The notes under the pieces: model-generated
Told to the model about the DNA's origin: nothing
The model's input: the letters and a program-made list of their open reading frames with translations, nothing else
Database searches by the model: none
Translations under genes and position numbers: made by a program
In this document: one piece after another, positions 1 to 12,193 of the stretch
Numbering within the stretch: the stretch's first letter is position 1
How the letters are laid out: each line of letters starts with the position of its first letter
Assembly (NCBI RefSeq): GCF_000372725.1
Contig: NW_005201392.1
Span: 415,094-479,093 of the forward strand
From: Emiliania huxleyi CCMP1516
Lineage: Eukaryota > Haptophyta > Isochrysidales > Noelaerhabdaceae
Length of the DNA: 64,000 nucleotides
Direction: 5' to 3'

Positions 1-80
1 AAACCCTCCTAGCCCAACCCTCCTAGCCCAACCCTCCCAACAAACCCTCCTAGCCCAACCCTCCTAGCCCAACCCCCAGC
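1..80. repeat. 14-bp minisatellite, start of window
   Basis: About five copies of a 14-bp unit, CCCTCCTAGCCCAA, with one interrupted copy. It is C-rich and loosely resembles telomeric repeats but is not an exact CCCTAAA array. No coding potential is seen. Confidence 0.8.
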
Positions 81-189
81 GGCCTCGAACTGGCAGCCAC
101 TCAGCACCATCTGTGGTGGCCCTTCAAGTCTGCTAGAGCTCTACCCACCCCCCTCCCTTGAGCAACAGATACCACACAAGTCACTTTGC

Positions 190-345
190 ACTCCTAGGCT
201 GTGATGTCTCCTAGGCTATGATGTCTCCTAGGCTATGATGTCTCCTAGGCTATGATGTCTCCTAGGCTATGATGTCTCCTAGGCTATGATGTCTCCTAGG
301 CTATGATGTCTCCTAGGCTATGATGTCTCCTAGGCTATGAACCTA
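190..345. repeat. 17-bp tandem repeat (CTCCTAGGCTATGATGT)
   Basis: About nine nearly identical head-to-tail copies of a 17-bp unit. The array decays at its right end into the next repeat field. Confidence 0.9.
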
Positions 346-735
346 TGATGTGTCTCCTATGATGTCTTTGCTGCTATGATGTCTTTGCTAAGCTTGCTAA
401 GCTAAGCTATGTATGTCTTTGTCTTTGCTAAGCTACTAAGCTATGTATGGCTTCAAAGCTATGTATGTCTTTGTCTTTGTCTTTGCTAAGCTATGTCTTT
501 GTCTTTGCTAAGCTAGCTATGTATGTCTTTGTCTTTGCTAAGCTACTAAGCTATGTATGTCTTTGTCTTTGCTAAGCTATGTATGTCTTTGTCTTTGCTA
601 AGCTATGTATGTCTTTGCTAAGCTAAGCTATGTATGTCTTTGTCTTTGTCTTTGCTAAGCTAAGCTATGTAGCTTTGTCTTTGCTAAGCTAAGCTATCTA
701 TGTCTTTGTCTTTGCTAAGCTATGTCTTTGTCTTC
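346..735. repeat. Irregular repeat field based on TATGTCTTTGTCTTTGCTAAGC
   Basis: Variable-length units mixing TATGTATGTC, TTTGTCTTTG and CTAAGCTA blocks. The field is lower in GC than its surroundings. Open frames across it are by-products of the repeat and are not called as genes. Confidence 0.85.
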
Positions 736-1475
736 GCCATGCCTTTGCTTTGCCCTACCTGTCCTCGACCCTGCCTTCTTTGACACCTTGGATGCCCCCT
801 TGCAAACTTTGCTACCAGGCCCCACCGCCGCCCCTTGAGTCGCAAAGGTGCTACAAGTACCTAGACGACGAGCTATGAAATGCCGCGCGAGCGCGACCTT
901 GATAGGGTGGCAGCCTCGCGGTGACATCAGCGCAGCGTGGACAACGTCGCTTTGCCTTGCGGCCAGGCGACCAAGAGGAGGAAATATGTCGCACGAGCCA
1001 CGCGTGAAACGCCGCAGGGGTCTGCAGAGGCTGGACGACTTCCTCGCAGCATTCTCCGACGAGGTCTGCATGAACGAAGCCGAGCGGTCATCCGAACGCG
1101 ACTCCCGTGAAGCTCGGTGGTAAATCGCAAAGCTCCTCACAACCGCACGGGAGAGAGAAAGAGAGAGAGAGAGGTAGCTGATCTCATTGGTCCCAGCTGA
1201 TTCCCCAAAGGCACGTGTGGCAGTTCCTGACCGTAGTGCCGATCGCTGCAGGCGCAACGGGTGCTGCATGAGCGAGGCGGCGAGGCAACGTCGCGGCGTA
1301 GCGAAGCCATCTCCCCGCTGTGTGCGCGATGGCCGTGAAGTCCGCCTCGCAGGCCCTGAGACAGACGCCAAGAGCGCCTGCCGCGGGCGGTCTCAGCTCT
1401 TGTGCCGCGCCACTCGTACAGCGCTGAGTTGGATTACACCGTCGTAGGCACGGTGCTTTCATCGTCACCGACGCG

Positions 1476-1895
1476 ATGCGCGAGCAGAGCCTCCGCAACG
1501 AGTTTGAGAGCGAGACGGTCAGGCTACAGCAGGAGGCATCTTTGACGCAGCAGCAGCTCGCGCTCCACGCTGTGCGCGACCGTTATCTGGCTCGCGTGCA
1601 TTTCAACCTCGGGCTGGCCGATGGGGCGACGGGTATGGCTGATATGGCGGACGCGATATGCGGCGGATGGGTTGCGGAAGGCGATGCTTCCACAGCACTT
1701 GCGCATGCAGCGCGGCTGCGTGCTGAGCAGGCACAGCAGCGTGTTGAGCAACTTGCACGTCCCGGTGCGCAAGTCCTGTGCCAGTGGTGCGCAAGTCCGG
1801 TGTTGTGCAAATTGGTGCCGGTGCGCAAGTCACGCACGTGCCAGTGTCACGTGCCCAGTTTATACGTGCCCAGTGAGCAGTGTCACGTGCCCTGA
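1476..1895 (+). CDS. Hypothetical coiled-coil-like fragment
   Basis: Not recognised. An ATG-started 139-codon frame whose first ~100 residues look like protein: charged, Gln-rich and helical (LRNEFESETVRLQQEASL), then a Gly/Ala/Met segment and a second helix with an RAEQAQQRVEQL pattern. After about residue 100 the frame runs into short repeats of GTGCGCAAGTC and ACGTGCCCAGT, so the C-terminus is probably not real. It may be one exon of a larger gene. A weaker frame at 848-1123 (plus) may belong to the same remnant. No domain or neighbour supports a function. Confidence 0.25.
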   Translation: MREQSLRNEFESETVRLQQEASLTQQQLALHAVRDRYLARVHFNLGLADGATGMADMADAICGGWVAEGDASTALAHAARLRAEQAQQRVEQLARPGAQVLCQWCASPVLCKLVPVRKSRTCQCHVPSLYVPSEQCHVP

Positions 1896-2064
1896 CGTGC
1901 CCAGTGTTGTGCACGTTTAGGTCTTTTGTGCGCGACCGTGCAAGTGTCGAGCGATTCCGTGTGCGAGTCTCGCTCGGCGAATCCGCTTATAGCAAAGAAG
2001 GGGGAGGGCGTGGGTCTGCGGGCTTGGGGCGCACCCCACCCCGCTCAACGCAAACACTCGCCTT

Positions 2065-2124
2065 ATAACATTCGTCACTGCTGTCTTTTACGAGCCGTTG
2101 CGGTTCGCTCTAACAGCTCTCGTT
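2065..2124. repeat. 60-bp direct repeat, copy 1
   Basis: A 60-bp block starting ATAACATTCGTCACTGCTGT is repeated identically, in the same orientation, at 4361-4420. Perfect identity suggests a recent or conserved element end. It is much shorter than a typical LTR. Confidence 0.85.
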
Positions 2125-4360
2125 AAGTGCCGGCCAGAAGATCCGCCCTGGGATCTTCGGCGCAGGGCGCCGTCACCGGCCCCATGAGCCGCCTGCGAGG
2201 CCATTCAGTGCTCATGTGGCACGGCCTGAGCAGGCCTAGCAATGCCTCGGGCCGACCGGCGCCCAGAATTGTTGGTGCTGGCCAGCAACGTGGCCGGCGA
2301 GTGCCGTCGTTGCATTGGTGGCGACCACCGCAGAAGCGGTCAGCAGGTGGGAAGGCATCGCTCTCTTTGTAAGGATATTGTCCGTATTCATTGTCTGGTC
2401 AATACTTCTGCCTGGATGGCACCTGTGTGCCCAACATGGCGACCCTCGGCCTCCCTCGTGAGTCCACCTCACGCTGATCATTCTCGTCGCTAGCTCAAGC
2501 CGAGAAGTGGTCCGCCGACACCAGGAGGAGCGCAACCATCATGGCTGCAGCCTCAGACTGACCGGGTTAGGTCATATCACCGGCGTGGTGGCCCAGAAGT
2601 GCGACATTTGCTGCCCGCAGAGCGCTAGCAGCCCACTAGCCGGCACGTCTGTGCGTCGTGCGGGGCTGAACTTCAGGCACGCTGCACGCGGCTTATCGTC
2701 GAGAAGAGCTCAACCCCGGCCAGTGAGTGATGGATCTGATCATAATCAATCCCTACTGTGCTGGGGGGCTCACAGATCAGCCGTTCAGAGCTCTGATATT
2801 GGTTCCCGGCAGAAGATCCTCTAGAGGATCTTCTGCGTCGGCCAAAAAACCGTGTTCAAACGAGACACAATGACCCAACAATGACCCCCACGGCCAGCCC
2901 GGACATGCAGCCGACCCGGCCTGGCCAGCTGGGCCATCGGGGCGGCCGCCATCGGCCGTAGGACCGCGCTGCGGTGCCGAAAGGGGCTGGAAGATCCGCC
3001 CTGGGATCTTCGGCACTTCTACCCTTATAAGTCTCTCGTGTCGGCGCCGACGCTCTTTTAACGTAGAACGTCCCAGCTGAACACGAGAACACCGCCCGCC
3101 GACGATCGATCAGTCCACAATCGTCGGCCCGCAGCGACCCGCAGCGATGGATGCCGCCGCCCCCCCGGCCCCTACGGCCGACGCGCCGATGCACGACCGG
3201 CCTCCGTCGGACGGCTCTCCAGCCTCTCCGGCCGCTGCCGCCCGCGCTGCTGCCGATCCAGTCCCTCTCACGCTCAGCGATACCCGCACAACCTACGACA
3301 ACTTTGAGGTCGCCGGCTTTGGCCAGGTGCAGCCACCACCTGCTTGCCTCCATGTTCACGCTTCGCGCCCCTCCCCCCCCGCTGACGCCGCCGCATGACC
3401 TTAGGTGAGGGGCACGACTACCCGCCTGGAAGGCGCTCTCATCAGCAAGTCACCCAGGCACCAACTCCTGGGCGTTTACGCTTGACTGCGAAACCATGCA
3501 GTGGATGCAGCTCGATCAAAACGGCGACGCCAACAGCTGGCCCCTGGGCGAGTTCCTTGCGCTCAGGATGAGGTGCGAGCCATGATGCTCGACTATCAGC
3601 GTGCACCAAGTCGCTCACATTCCGTGAGTTCGTCAACGGGCCGAACTCTCCAAGTCGACGGCGATCTCGAACTCCGACAACTGGGCCGGTGCACCAGCCA
3701 CGGAGGACGATGGCTCCCTCGACGACATCCCTTCATCGACGGACGCCTTCACCGCCGCCGGCCCTGGGCCATCCAGCGCGGCCTCCGACGGCCTGCACGT
3801 GATCGAGGTACAGAAACGGTGGCTGCCGCAGCTCACACCCTAATCTATCTGCCTTAGGCACGGAGCCAACGGAGCCATCGCGCATGCCCGCATCGCGTGC
3901 GGCTCCGAGGTCTCCCGCCAAGACCGGCTCGGCGCGGCGCGTGGCCGCACGCCGCCGTTGAAAAGGCGATAGGAGAGGGGAGAGCGCCGGCCACATCGAG
4001 CGAGCGCTGACGTGTAAGGTGTCTGCGCTGCTCCGGTGTGTGTGGGAATATGCCTCCCCCCATCTGTGCGGCGAGGTGTTTGCGGTGGGTGCGAAGGCCG
4101 ATCGTGCGCGATAGCCTCCCATTGTGCGTGGTGTGTCGGTGTGTCGGTCGTCCGGAGCGTGTGGCGGCGCCGTTGCATGCAGCGACTCTGCTCACGTGCC
4201 ACGACTGCTTTGACTGACTTATGAGTGCTGATGGATGATCTCCGACAACCCAAAACCAAAATGAAAATGCGGAGTGGCCCCACTTTGGCGTGCAGATCCT
4301 GCGTCTCTCACTGCCCGAACAACAGAGGCGGGTCCGCCGCAGGTCCCCCACTAGTAAGAG
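2125..4360. other. Region between the 60-bp repeats: short palindromes and broken ORFs
   Basis: The stretch contains three copies of a small palindrome of the form GAAGATCC-spacer-GGATCTTC (about 2136, 2811 and 2991). It also has fragments of frame that look protein-like but are interrupted. One runs on the plus strand near 3494-3595. Another, near 3675-3842, reads a Ser/Thr/Asp-rich segment ending HVIEVQKRWLPQLTP. It may be a decayed mobile element bounded by the 60-bp repeats. No reverse transcriptase, integrase or transposase motif was found, so the class is open. Confidence 0.35.
3147..3398 (+). CDS. Hypothetical protein, possible element-encoded ORF
   Basis: An 83-codon ATG frame: an Ala/Pro-rich N-terminus, then a more ordinary segment with the pattern SDTRTTYDNFEVAGFGQV. 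It sits inside the 60-bp-repeat-bounded region, downstream of a palindromic stretch. No family recognised. It could be the first ORF of a decayed element or a chance frame in GC-rich DNA. Confidence 0.2.
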   Translation: MDAAAPPAPTADAPMHDRPPSDGSPASPAAAARAAADPVPLTLSDTRTTYDNFEVAGFGQVQPPPACLHVHASRPSPPADAAA

Positions 4361-4420
4361 ATAACATTCGTCACTGCTGTCTTTTACGAGCCGTTGCGGT
4401 TCGCTCTAACAGCTCTCGTT
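4361..4420. repeat. 60-bp direct repeat, copy 2
   Basis: Identical to 2065-2124. The two copies are 2296 bp apart. Flanking bases show no convincing target-site duplication. Confidence 0.85.
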
Positions 4421-5188
4421 CCGTGGCTGGAGGCTGGCCTGCCAATCTGGCACGAGCGAATTGACGCGAGAGATGGATAGACAGTCAACGGCACAGCACC
4501 CGCTGCAGAAAGGTTAACGCCATACAGCTGCGCCGCCATCGCTAGTCGCCGGTCTGAGCCAACTTCCGCTGCTCGTGCACATCACTGCCGTCTCCGCGTT
4601 CGGCGGGCACAACGCTGGGCACGGGCCATGTGCAAGCGTGCAACGGGTGGGATAAGGTGGTCCAACCCCGACGAGGAGAACGCCGATGGGACCAGTTGAG
4701 GACGGACCAGTTCAGGGCGGGCCCGTCCAGGCTCGTTGAGGGCGCGAGAGAGGCGGGGCCCTCGAAAGGGCTGCCGAGATTAGGCTCAGACTGTTAAGTC
4801 TGAACCAGAGTACCACCTTCGTACGTTCCATCTGGGTGCCGCACTTCCCGATCCTGAGCTGTTAGAAGCACTCATAGTGGTTAGGTTTTCATTCTGCATA
4901 AACTTGCAGGGCCGGCCACGAGCCAGTCTCGCGTGTGCCGCACAGAACGTGGACTGTGTTCGCTGTGTGCGGAGGAGAGACCGCGCCGCGGCGCTGGCCG
5001 CTGCCGGCTCCACCACACAACCCGGACGTCCGGGGGCAGCTGCAGAGGCTCCGGCAACACGCCCGCAGCATTGGCGGCGCGCGTTGGTTGAGTGGTGTTG
5101 GGGAGATGGGCCAGCGCTCGAACATGTTTTCACAGAGATGTTTCATACCTGCGTCCTGCGTAATACTCATCTCACAGACGCATCACCA
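4421..5188. other. Intergenic, nothing supported
   Basis: Spacer downstream of the myosin 3' end (that gene runs on the minus strand). Frames here are short, compositionally unconvincing and lack domains. The 3' UTR of the myosin presumably lies near 4900-5188. Confidence 0.5.
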
Positions 5189-8100
5189 TCAGCTTGGAGG
5201 ACGGCACGCGAAGAAGCAGTCGAGGTGCGCAGACGGCTCCGCGTACAGGCAGACGAACGCGCCGTGCGGCCAGGCGGACCCGTCCTCGTCGGCGATCTGC
5301 TGGCCCGGCGCGAGCCACCAGTGCTCGTCGACGCCGCAGTCGCGGAGAGACGGCAGCGAGGCGGGGTTGCACAGCCCGCGCTCGAGCAGCACCTCGCGCA
5401 CCCGCGCGCCATGGCTCAGCTCGTCGAGCAGCGAGTTCGGCCCGTCGAAGGCGAGACCGACCCCCGGGGAGGCGGCGCGGACGCCGCAGACGCGCGAGAG
5501 GCCGTCAAAGTAGACAAAGCCGCCGAAGACGACGAAACGCTCCTCGTCTGACTGAGGCACCAGTCCGGTGCCGCGGGCGCCGGCGAGAGGGAAGGCCCAC
5601 GCGAAGAGCGTCGCCTCTGCAGGCGCGGCGGCAGCCCACGCGCCTTCGCCCGCCGCCACGGGGTGGAGCGGCGTGATGCGGCCGAAAGCGGCGAGGCCGT
5701 GCTCCGCCACGCGAGAGAGGGCGGCGCTCTCGAGGCCGACCCGGTACGACGCCTTGCCCGCCTCGTGCGCCAGGCCGATGGCGCCGGGGCGGAGCGGCGA
5801 GAGGGTGAGCGAGAGGGGGCCGGGCAGCCTCGGCTCCGCCACCGAGCTCGCACGGAGCGCGCGGCTGCTCGGCGCCGACGGCAGAGAGTGCGCGAGAGTG
5901 TGCCTCGCCTGCGCCTCGCGCTGCATCTCCTCGGCCTTGGCGAGGTGGCGACGCGCCTCGGAGAGCACCTTGCGCAGCCCCTCGTCCGCCCCCGCGTGCT
6001 CGAGCAGCACCGCGCTCGTCTGGATCTCGGAGTACTCGGCGACAGCAGCCTGTGACCTCGGGTCATCTCGGGTCATCTCGGGTCATCTCGGGTCATCTCG
6101 GGTCATCTCGGATCATCTCGGGTCATCTCGGGTCATCTCGGGTCATCTCGGGTCATCTCAGGTCCTCTCGGAGTGCTCGGCGACGGCAACCTCCTCGTCG
6201 AGCTTGCGCGTCATGTTTGCGAATCTCGATCTCGGGTGAGATCTCGGGAAATCTCGTCGCGCCTCCTCGTCGAGCTTGCGCGTCATGTTTGCCGCCGAGA
6301 CGAGCGACTGGTACTCGAGCCGGAGCAGCTCCAGGTTCGGCCCGCCGCCGCTGCCCAGGCCCGAGGCCCGCCGTGTGCTCGCCTCGGCCGCAGCGCGCCG
6401 CTGGCGCAACACCTCGGACGCCTGTCGGAAGAAGAGCCATCTCTCTGCTCTCTCTCGGCTCTCTCTCGGCGAGATCCGGGGCGCCTGTCGGAAGTACAGC
6501 CACGCCACGCGGGTCAGCGCGCGCCCCTCCACCGTCAGCCCGCCCTCCATCACGCCCGGGTTCGTCTCGCGCCCGCGACGGTTCCACAGATCGTGCGTCG
6601 CCTTGGCCTGCCGCGTCGTCTGCTCGGCGGGGGGCGCCTCGAGGCGGCGGGAGTGGAAGTCGATCTCCGCCCTCGCGAGTCGCTGCAGCAGCTCCTCCAT
6701 CCCCGCGGACCTAGGTAGCCCAGTCATTCCTCAACTCATCCATCAAGACGAATGAGACGCAGCCAGCTCCTCCTCCCCACCGCACCCCTGCTGCAGCTGC
6801 TCGTTCTGCCGCTGCGCCTCACGCAGCTCGTCCCTCGCCTGTTCGCAGCTGGAGGCGTGAACAGCGCCTCTTCAGAGCTGCGCCTCACGCGGCTCGCCCC
6901 TCGCCAGCTCCACCTCCCCCTCGAACATGCGCACCTCGTGCGTGTGCCTAAAAGAAGAAACGACCGCCGGTAAACAAGACACACCGCCGCGCACCTCTGC
7001 GCACCGTGCGTGTGTGTGCCTCCGGCCGAGCAGCTCGTAGTTGGAGAGCTCGTCGAGCATCACCTGGTGCATCGCCCGGTGCATCGTCTACCCCCTGGCG
7101 ACTCGTGCGGAGATGTGGGGCGCTATGGCGAGATATGGCGAGATCTCCTCGAGTGTGTGTCTCTCCCGGGCGCATCTCGCCTTGGGGGGTCGAGCCGCCC
7201 GTCAGCTCGATCTCGCTTCAATCTCGGGTCATATCAGCTCATCTCGGGTGATCTCGCCTGGTTCTGCCGCTCCAGCTCCTCCCGCTGCCCCATCTCGAGC
7301 AGCAGCGCCGCCTCGAGCTTCTCCTCCTTCTCCGCCGCCTCCGCCTCCAGCCCCTCGCACCGCGCCCTCCATTCCTGCGCAAGACGCTCCGCCTCCGCCA
7401 CCTCCGCCCGCCGCCGCTGCTCGAGCGCCTCTGCCCGCTGCTCCGCCTCGGTCGTGAGGGCGGCACGCAGCAGCTCGACCTCCGCCCGATGCTCCGCCTG
7501 CAGCCGGCCCAGAGCTCCTCCCTCGGGACTCAATCCAACGGCTCCTTCACCCCCTCACTCACTGATGGACCGGCCCCTCGCCTGCAGCCGCTCCAGCCGC
7601 GCCACGCCGTCGCAGCGCAGCTCCTCCTCCGCCTTCTCCCGCTCCGCCGTCAGCCGGCGCGCCTCCTCGCGGGACGCCTCCATGGCGGCGAGAGCGCGGT
7701 GGGACGCGTCCTGCAGCCTCTGCTCGGTGCTCGCCAGCGCCGCCTCCGACCTCTCCCGCGCCTGTCGGACATGTCTCGGACATGTCGCGGACGTGTCGCG
7801 GACGTGTCCGCCCGCTCGAGGCCTTCTCCGCGCCTCCCTCTCTCGGCGCGACTCCTCCTTGGACGCCTCCTCCCCCTCGCGCGCCTTGTCTGCTGCAGCC
7901 CGCGCCGCCGCCGCCGCCGCCGCCTGCGCCTCCGCCACGGCCTTGGCCGCCGCCATTGCGGAGAAGGCCTCGCCGACTTCCTCCTGCGCCCTCGCCGCCT
8001 TCTCGGCGAGGGCGCGCGCCTGTTCCTCCGCCGCCCGCTGCCGCTGCGCCGCCTCGAGCAGCCTCGCCTCCTCCTCCCTCCGCGCCTCCTCCAGCGCCGC

Positions 8101-11095
8101 CTCGTCGGCAGCGCGTTGCGCCTCGGCTGCGTCCGCCGCGGCCCGCCGCTCCTCGAGCTCCTGCTCCACCGCTTTTCATCAGTTCATCCATCCGTTGAGA
8201 GCTAATCCAGAGCTCGAGCTCCTGCTCCATCATCCCAATCAATTCGTTCAGTGAGTGAGTGAGTGATTGAACGGCTTAGTCCTCGAGCTCCTGCTGCATC
8301 GCCGCGCGCGTCGCCTCCAGCTCCGCATCCTTTGCCCGCGCCTCCGCCTCCGCCTCCAGCCTCCGCTTCTCCGCGTCGACCGTCGCCGCCTCCGCCGCGG
8401 CGAGCATCGCCGCGTGCGCCTCCTCGCGCTCGCGCTCCATCTCGGCGAGCCTCGCCTTTTGGGGAGAGAGGGGGAGAGAGGGGAGAGAGGGGGAGAGAGG
8501 GGAGAGAGGGGGAGCGCTCGCGCTCCATCTCGGCGAGCCTCGCCTTCTGCTCCGCGGACATCGCCTCCGCCTCCCGCTGCCGCGCCCGCTCGTCCGCCTC
8601 GCGCCTACTCTCGACGCCCCCCCGCGCCCTCTCGACCTCACCTCGCGCGATCTCGACCTCTTCTCGCCCACATCTCGAGGCCATCTCGACTGTCTCTCGG
8701 CTACGTCTCGCGCCGCTCGCGCAGCTCGCGTGCCCTCTCCGCGAACTGCGCCTCGAGGCCCGCCGAGCCGAAGACCATCGTGCGGCCCAGCTGGTAGTCC
8801 TCGTCGGCGAACCCCGCCTGCGCGAGATTCCTCGAGATGCGGTCGAGATGTACCGAGACCTGAGCTGGCCCTCCTGTCCGCGAGGCCCGCCTGCGTCAGC
8901 AGCTTGCGCACCATCGCCTTTCGCTCCGCCGCCGAGCCGCCCCAGGCGAGGCGCTGCTCCTCGAGGGTGAGTAGGTCGCGAAAGTCGTCGAGCATCGACA
9001 AAAAGGTGCGGCGGTACGGGAAGCCCGCCTGCGCGACGCATGCGGGAGATATGGGGAGATGTGGGGAGATGTGGGGAGATGTGGGGAGATGTGGGGAGAT
9101 GTGGGGAGATGTGGGGAGATGTGGGGAGATGTGGGGAGATGTGGGGAGACATTGGGCGAAAGGAAGTTTGCCTGCGCGACGCATGCGGCGGCGAGCACGC
9201 CGCACGACTGCAGCTGCGACCGCACCAGAGCCTCGTCGAAATCGAAGGGCGTGCGGCGGTCGTTTGGCTTGATGCAGCGTATGAAGTGCTGGTCCGTCGC
9301 CGCGAGCGTCTCTGTCAGCTCCTTCATCGACGCGGCGAACTGGCGCGCCACCTCGCCGCGGCGAGAGTCGGCGGCGCGCGCGAGGAAGAGGTCGCGAACA
9401 AACGGCCAGCGCGAGGCGGCCATCAGCGCGGGCAGCTTCGCGTGCAGCTCGTCCTTGTTCTTCTTGAGGAAGGAGCGCGCCACATCGCCGCCGCCCGCGC
9501 CGCCGCCGCCCGCCGCGGTGTACGTGACTTGGGCGGAGAAGTGGCGGACGGTGAACGAGGTCGCCGGCTCCGCCGCTGCCGGCTTGCGGTACGCCGGGTG
9601 CTCCGCAAAGCGACGGTGCAGCGCCTCGACCAGCCGCGCGTCGTCGGGAGGCTTCGGCGAGGCGGTCTCCTCGTTGAGGATGGAGAGTAAGCCCGGCCGA
9701 GGGTAGCCTCCGCGCCGCTTTGCGCCCTCAAAGAGCTCGAGGACGGCCGAGTTGTCGGGCGAGTCGATCAGCTCGACGCGGATGCCTACGTGCTGAATAC
9801 GCCAACCTCAGGGCACGAACACGGCATTGTGCAGCGCGTTGAGAGCACCGCGTGAGTACAACGGATAGGAAGACAGTGAATACAGCGGAGGACGTGGCCC
9901 TCTCGGGCGCTAGTTGGGAGACAAGAATACGTACTCTACTTCTAGACGCGGACGCCTTCAGACACAAACTCAGCGCGGACCAGCTCGACCGCCTCGGAGA
10001 CGAAGAGCGCCTGCAGCTTCTCGTTCGCGAAGTTGATCAGCAGCTGCTCGTACCCGTTTCGCTCGAACGTCTCCATACCAAAGATATCGAGCAGGCCGAC
10101 GAAGCTCGAGGGCGGCGCCGCCCCGCCGCCCGCCGCCCCGCCGCCCGCCGCCCCGCCGACGGCGTCGCCGACGACGGAGGCGAGGGCGAGGTTGGTCGTA
10201 TCGACGAGCCGCATGAAGAGCAGCTCGTACAGCGCCTGCGCGAGCGCGTCGCGCGCCTCCGCCGCCTGCTCGCAGCTGCTCGCCATCTCGACAACCTCGC
10301 TCGCCGTGTGCAGCGACACCTTGACCAGCGCCGTCTCGAGCTCTGCTGGCCCGACCTGCGTGGCAGGTGCGTGGCAGGTGTGTGGGAGGGAGGTGCGCGG
10401 GAGGCAGGTGTGTGAGGTGTGTGGGACGGAGGTGTGTGGGAGGGGGGGGGTGGGAGGGAGGTGCGTGGCAAGCGCGTGGGAAGTGCGTTGTGACGGGATG
10501 CTTCAGCGTGACAAGCTCTCCCAACCTCGAGCAGCGCCGCCGCGGCCTCGAGCGATGCACGCGAGGCGGGCGCCACGCGCGCCGCCGCCTCCCCCCGCCC
10601 GCGGCTCTGCTCGTCCGCGTCCGCAAAGCTGATGTTGCCTGTTCTCATCCCGCCATTCATCAACCACACCTCATAAGACAGAGATGCTCGACCGCAAAGC
10701 TGATGTTGCCGACGTGCAGCACGGCGGCGACGCAACGCCAGACGGCGTCTGGTCCGTCGAGCGAGGCGGCGGCGGCGGTGGCGATGGAGGCGCTCCGGAT
10801 GCGGTGGACGGGGCGAGGGAAGGAGCCGCGCTTGCGGGTCCCTTCGCCGCCGCTGGCGTGCGAAGCGGCGGGCGAAGCGGCGGCCGAAGCGACGGGCGAG
10901 GGGGCGGCCGAGGAGGCGGCGGGCGAGGCGGCTGCTGCGTGGGTGCGAGCGACAACCAGCGAGCCCGCCTCCTCGACGGGCGGAGAGGCGGGTGGGTGGA
11001 GGGGCAGGTCGAGGATAGACAGAGGCGCGCTGCGCCCGTTGGCCGTGCTGCTGTCGTGCGGTGGCGGCACGCGGGGCACCGCCCCCTCGCCCCCC

Positions 11096-11127
<32 letters not shown>

Positions 11128-11128
11128 C

Positions 11129-11162
<34 letters not shown>

Positions 11163-12115
11163 TGCCGCCCGTGGCCAAGTCGGGCGGCGAGTACAGGGCG
11201 GCGGCGTCGAGGACGCTTGCGGGTTCGTTGCCCGCGGCGGCGCCGGTGGCGTTGCGGGCCACGCGGTACATCTCGCGCATTGCGGCGTCGGTCTCGGCGA
11301 AGGAGAGCGCGTCGTCCACGCCAGCGAGGCGCCTATGCAGCGGCGGATGCGGCCGAGAGATGCAGCGCAGAGGCAGCCGAGATATGCAGCGCGTCGCCCA
11401 GGTCTAGGAAAGGAGAGCCTCCCCCCCTCGCCCCCCTCCGGGCGGAGGTACGCGAAGCCATCCAGCGAGGCAGCCTCGTCCTCCTCGCCGCCCGCGGCTC
11501 GCCCGAGCAGCAGCTTGCGCCGCACCGCCGCCGGAGCGGCGCAGAGCTGGTAGAGAGAGTGGAAGGAGCGCTCGCCTGCGGCGTGCCTCGCCAGGCGGCA
11601 CTTTTCGAGCAGGTAGACCTCGACCTTCCCGCCGCACAGCTCGCCTGATGCGCACTCCTCTCGACTCACCATACGACCATACGACGCACTGAGGCCTCGG
11701 CCCGGCCGCCGCGCAGCTCGCCTCCGCCAAAGTGCAGCTTGAGCAGCTTGCCGAAGCGGGACGAGTTGTCGTTGCGCAGGGTGCACGCGTTACCAAACGC
11801 CTCGAGGATCGGGGACGACGCGACGAGTGCCCGCTTGACAGCGGCTCCGACGGCGGCGGTGCCCTCGTCCAGGGGTGCGGCGGTGAGGTAGCGGGTGAGG
11901 TGCTTGCACGTCTCTGTCTTGCCTGCGCCCGACTCGCCGTTGATAACGACGGACTGAGGCCGCAGCGCGCAGCTCGCGTGCACCTCGTGCGCCACCTCGA
12001 AGATGTGAGGAGGCCTCTTGAGCGCCGCCTGCGAGGCGCAGCTCGAGTGAGCCCGCCTCCCAGCAGTCTCTTCCTCCCTCCCTTCTCTCTCTCTCTCTCT
12101 CTCTCTGTCTCTGTC

Positions 12116-12193
<78 letters not shown>

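Noticed and set aside
1..80. A chromosome-end telomere at the window start
   Set aside because: The 14-bp CCCTCCTAGCCCAA unit is not a canonical telomere repeat, the array is short, and ordinary minisatellites follow.
7010..8254. A 414-codon plus-strand frame of Ser/Ala/Arg
   Set aside because: It is the antisense of the myosin coiled-coil, whose Ala/Glu/Arg codons leave the opposite strand open.
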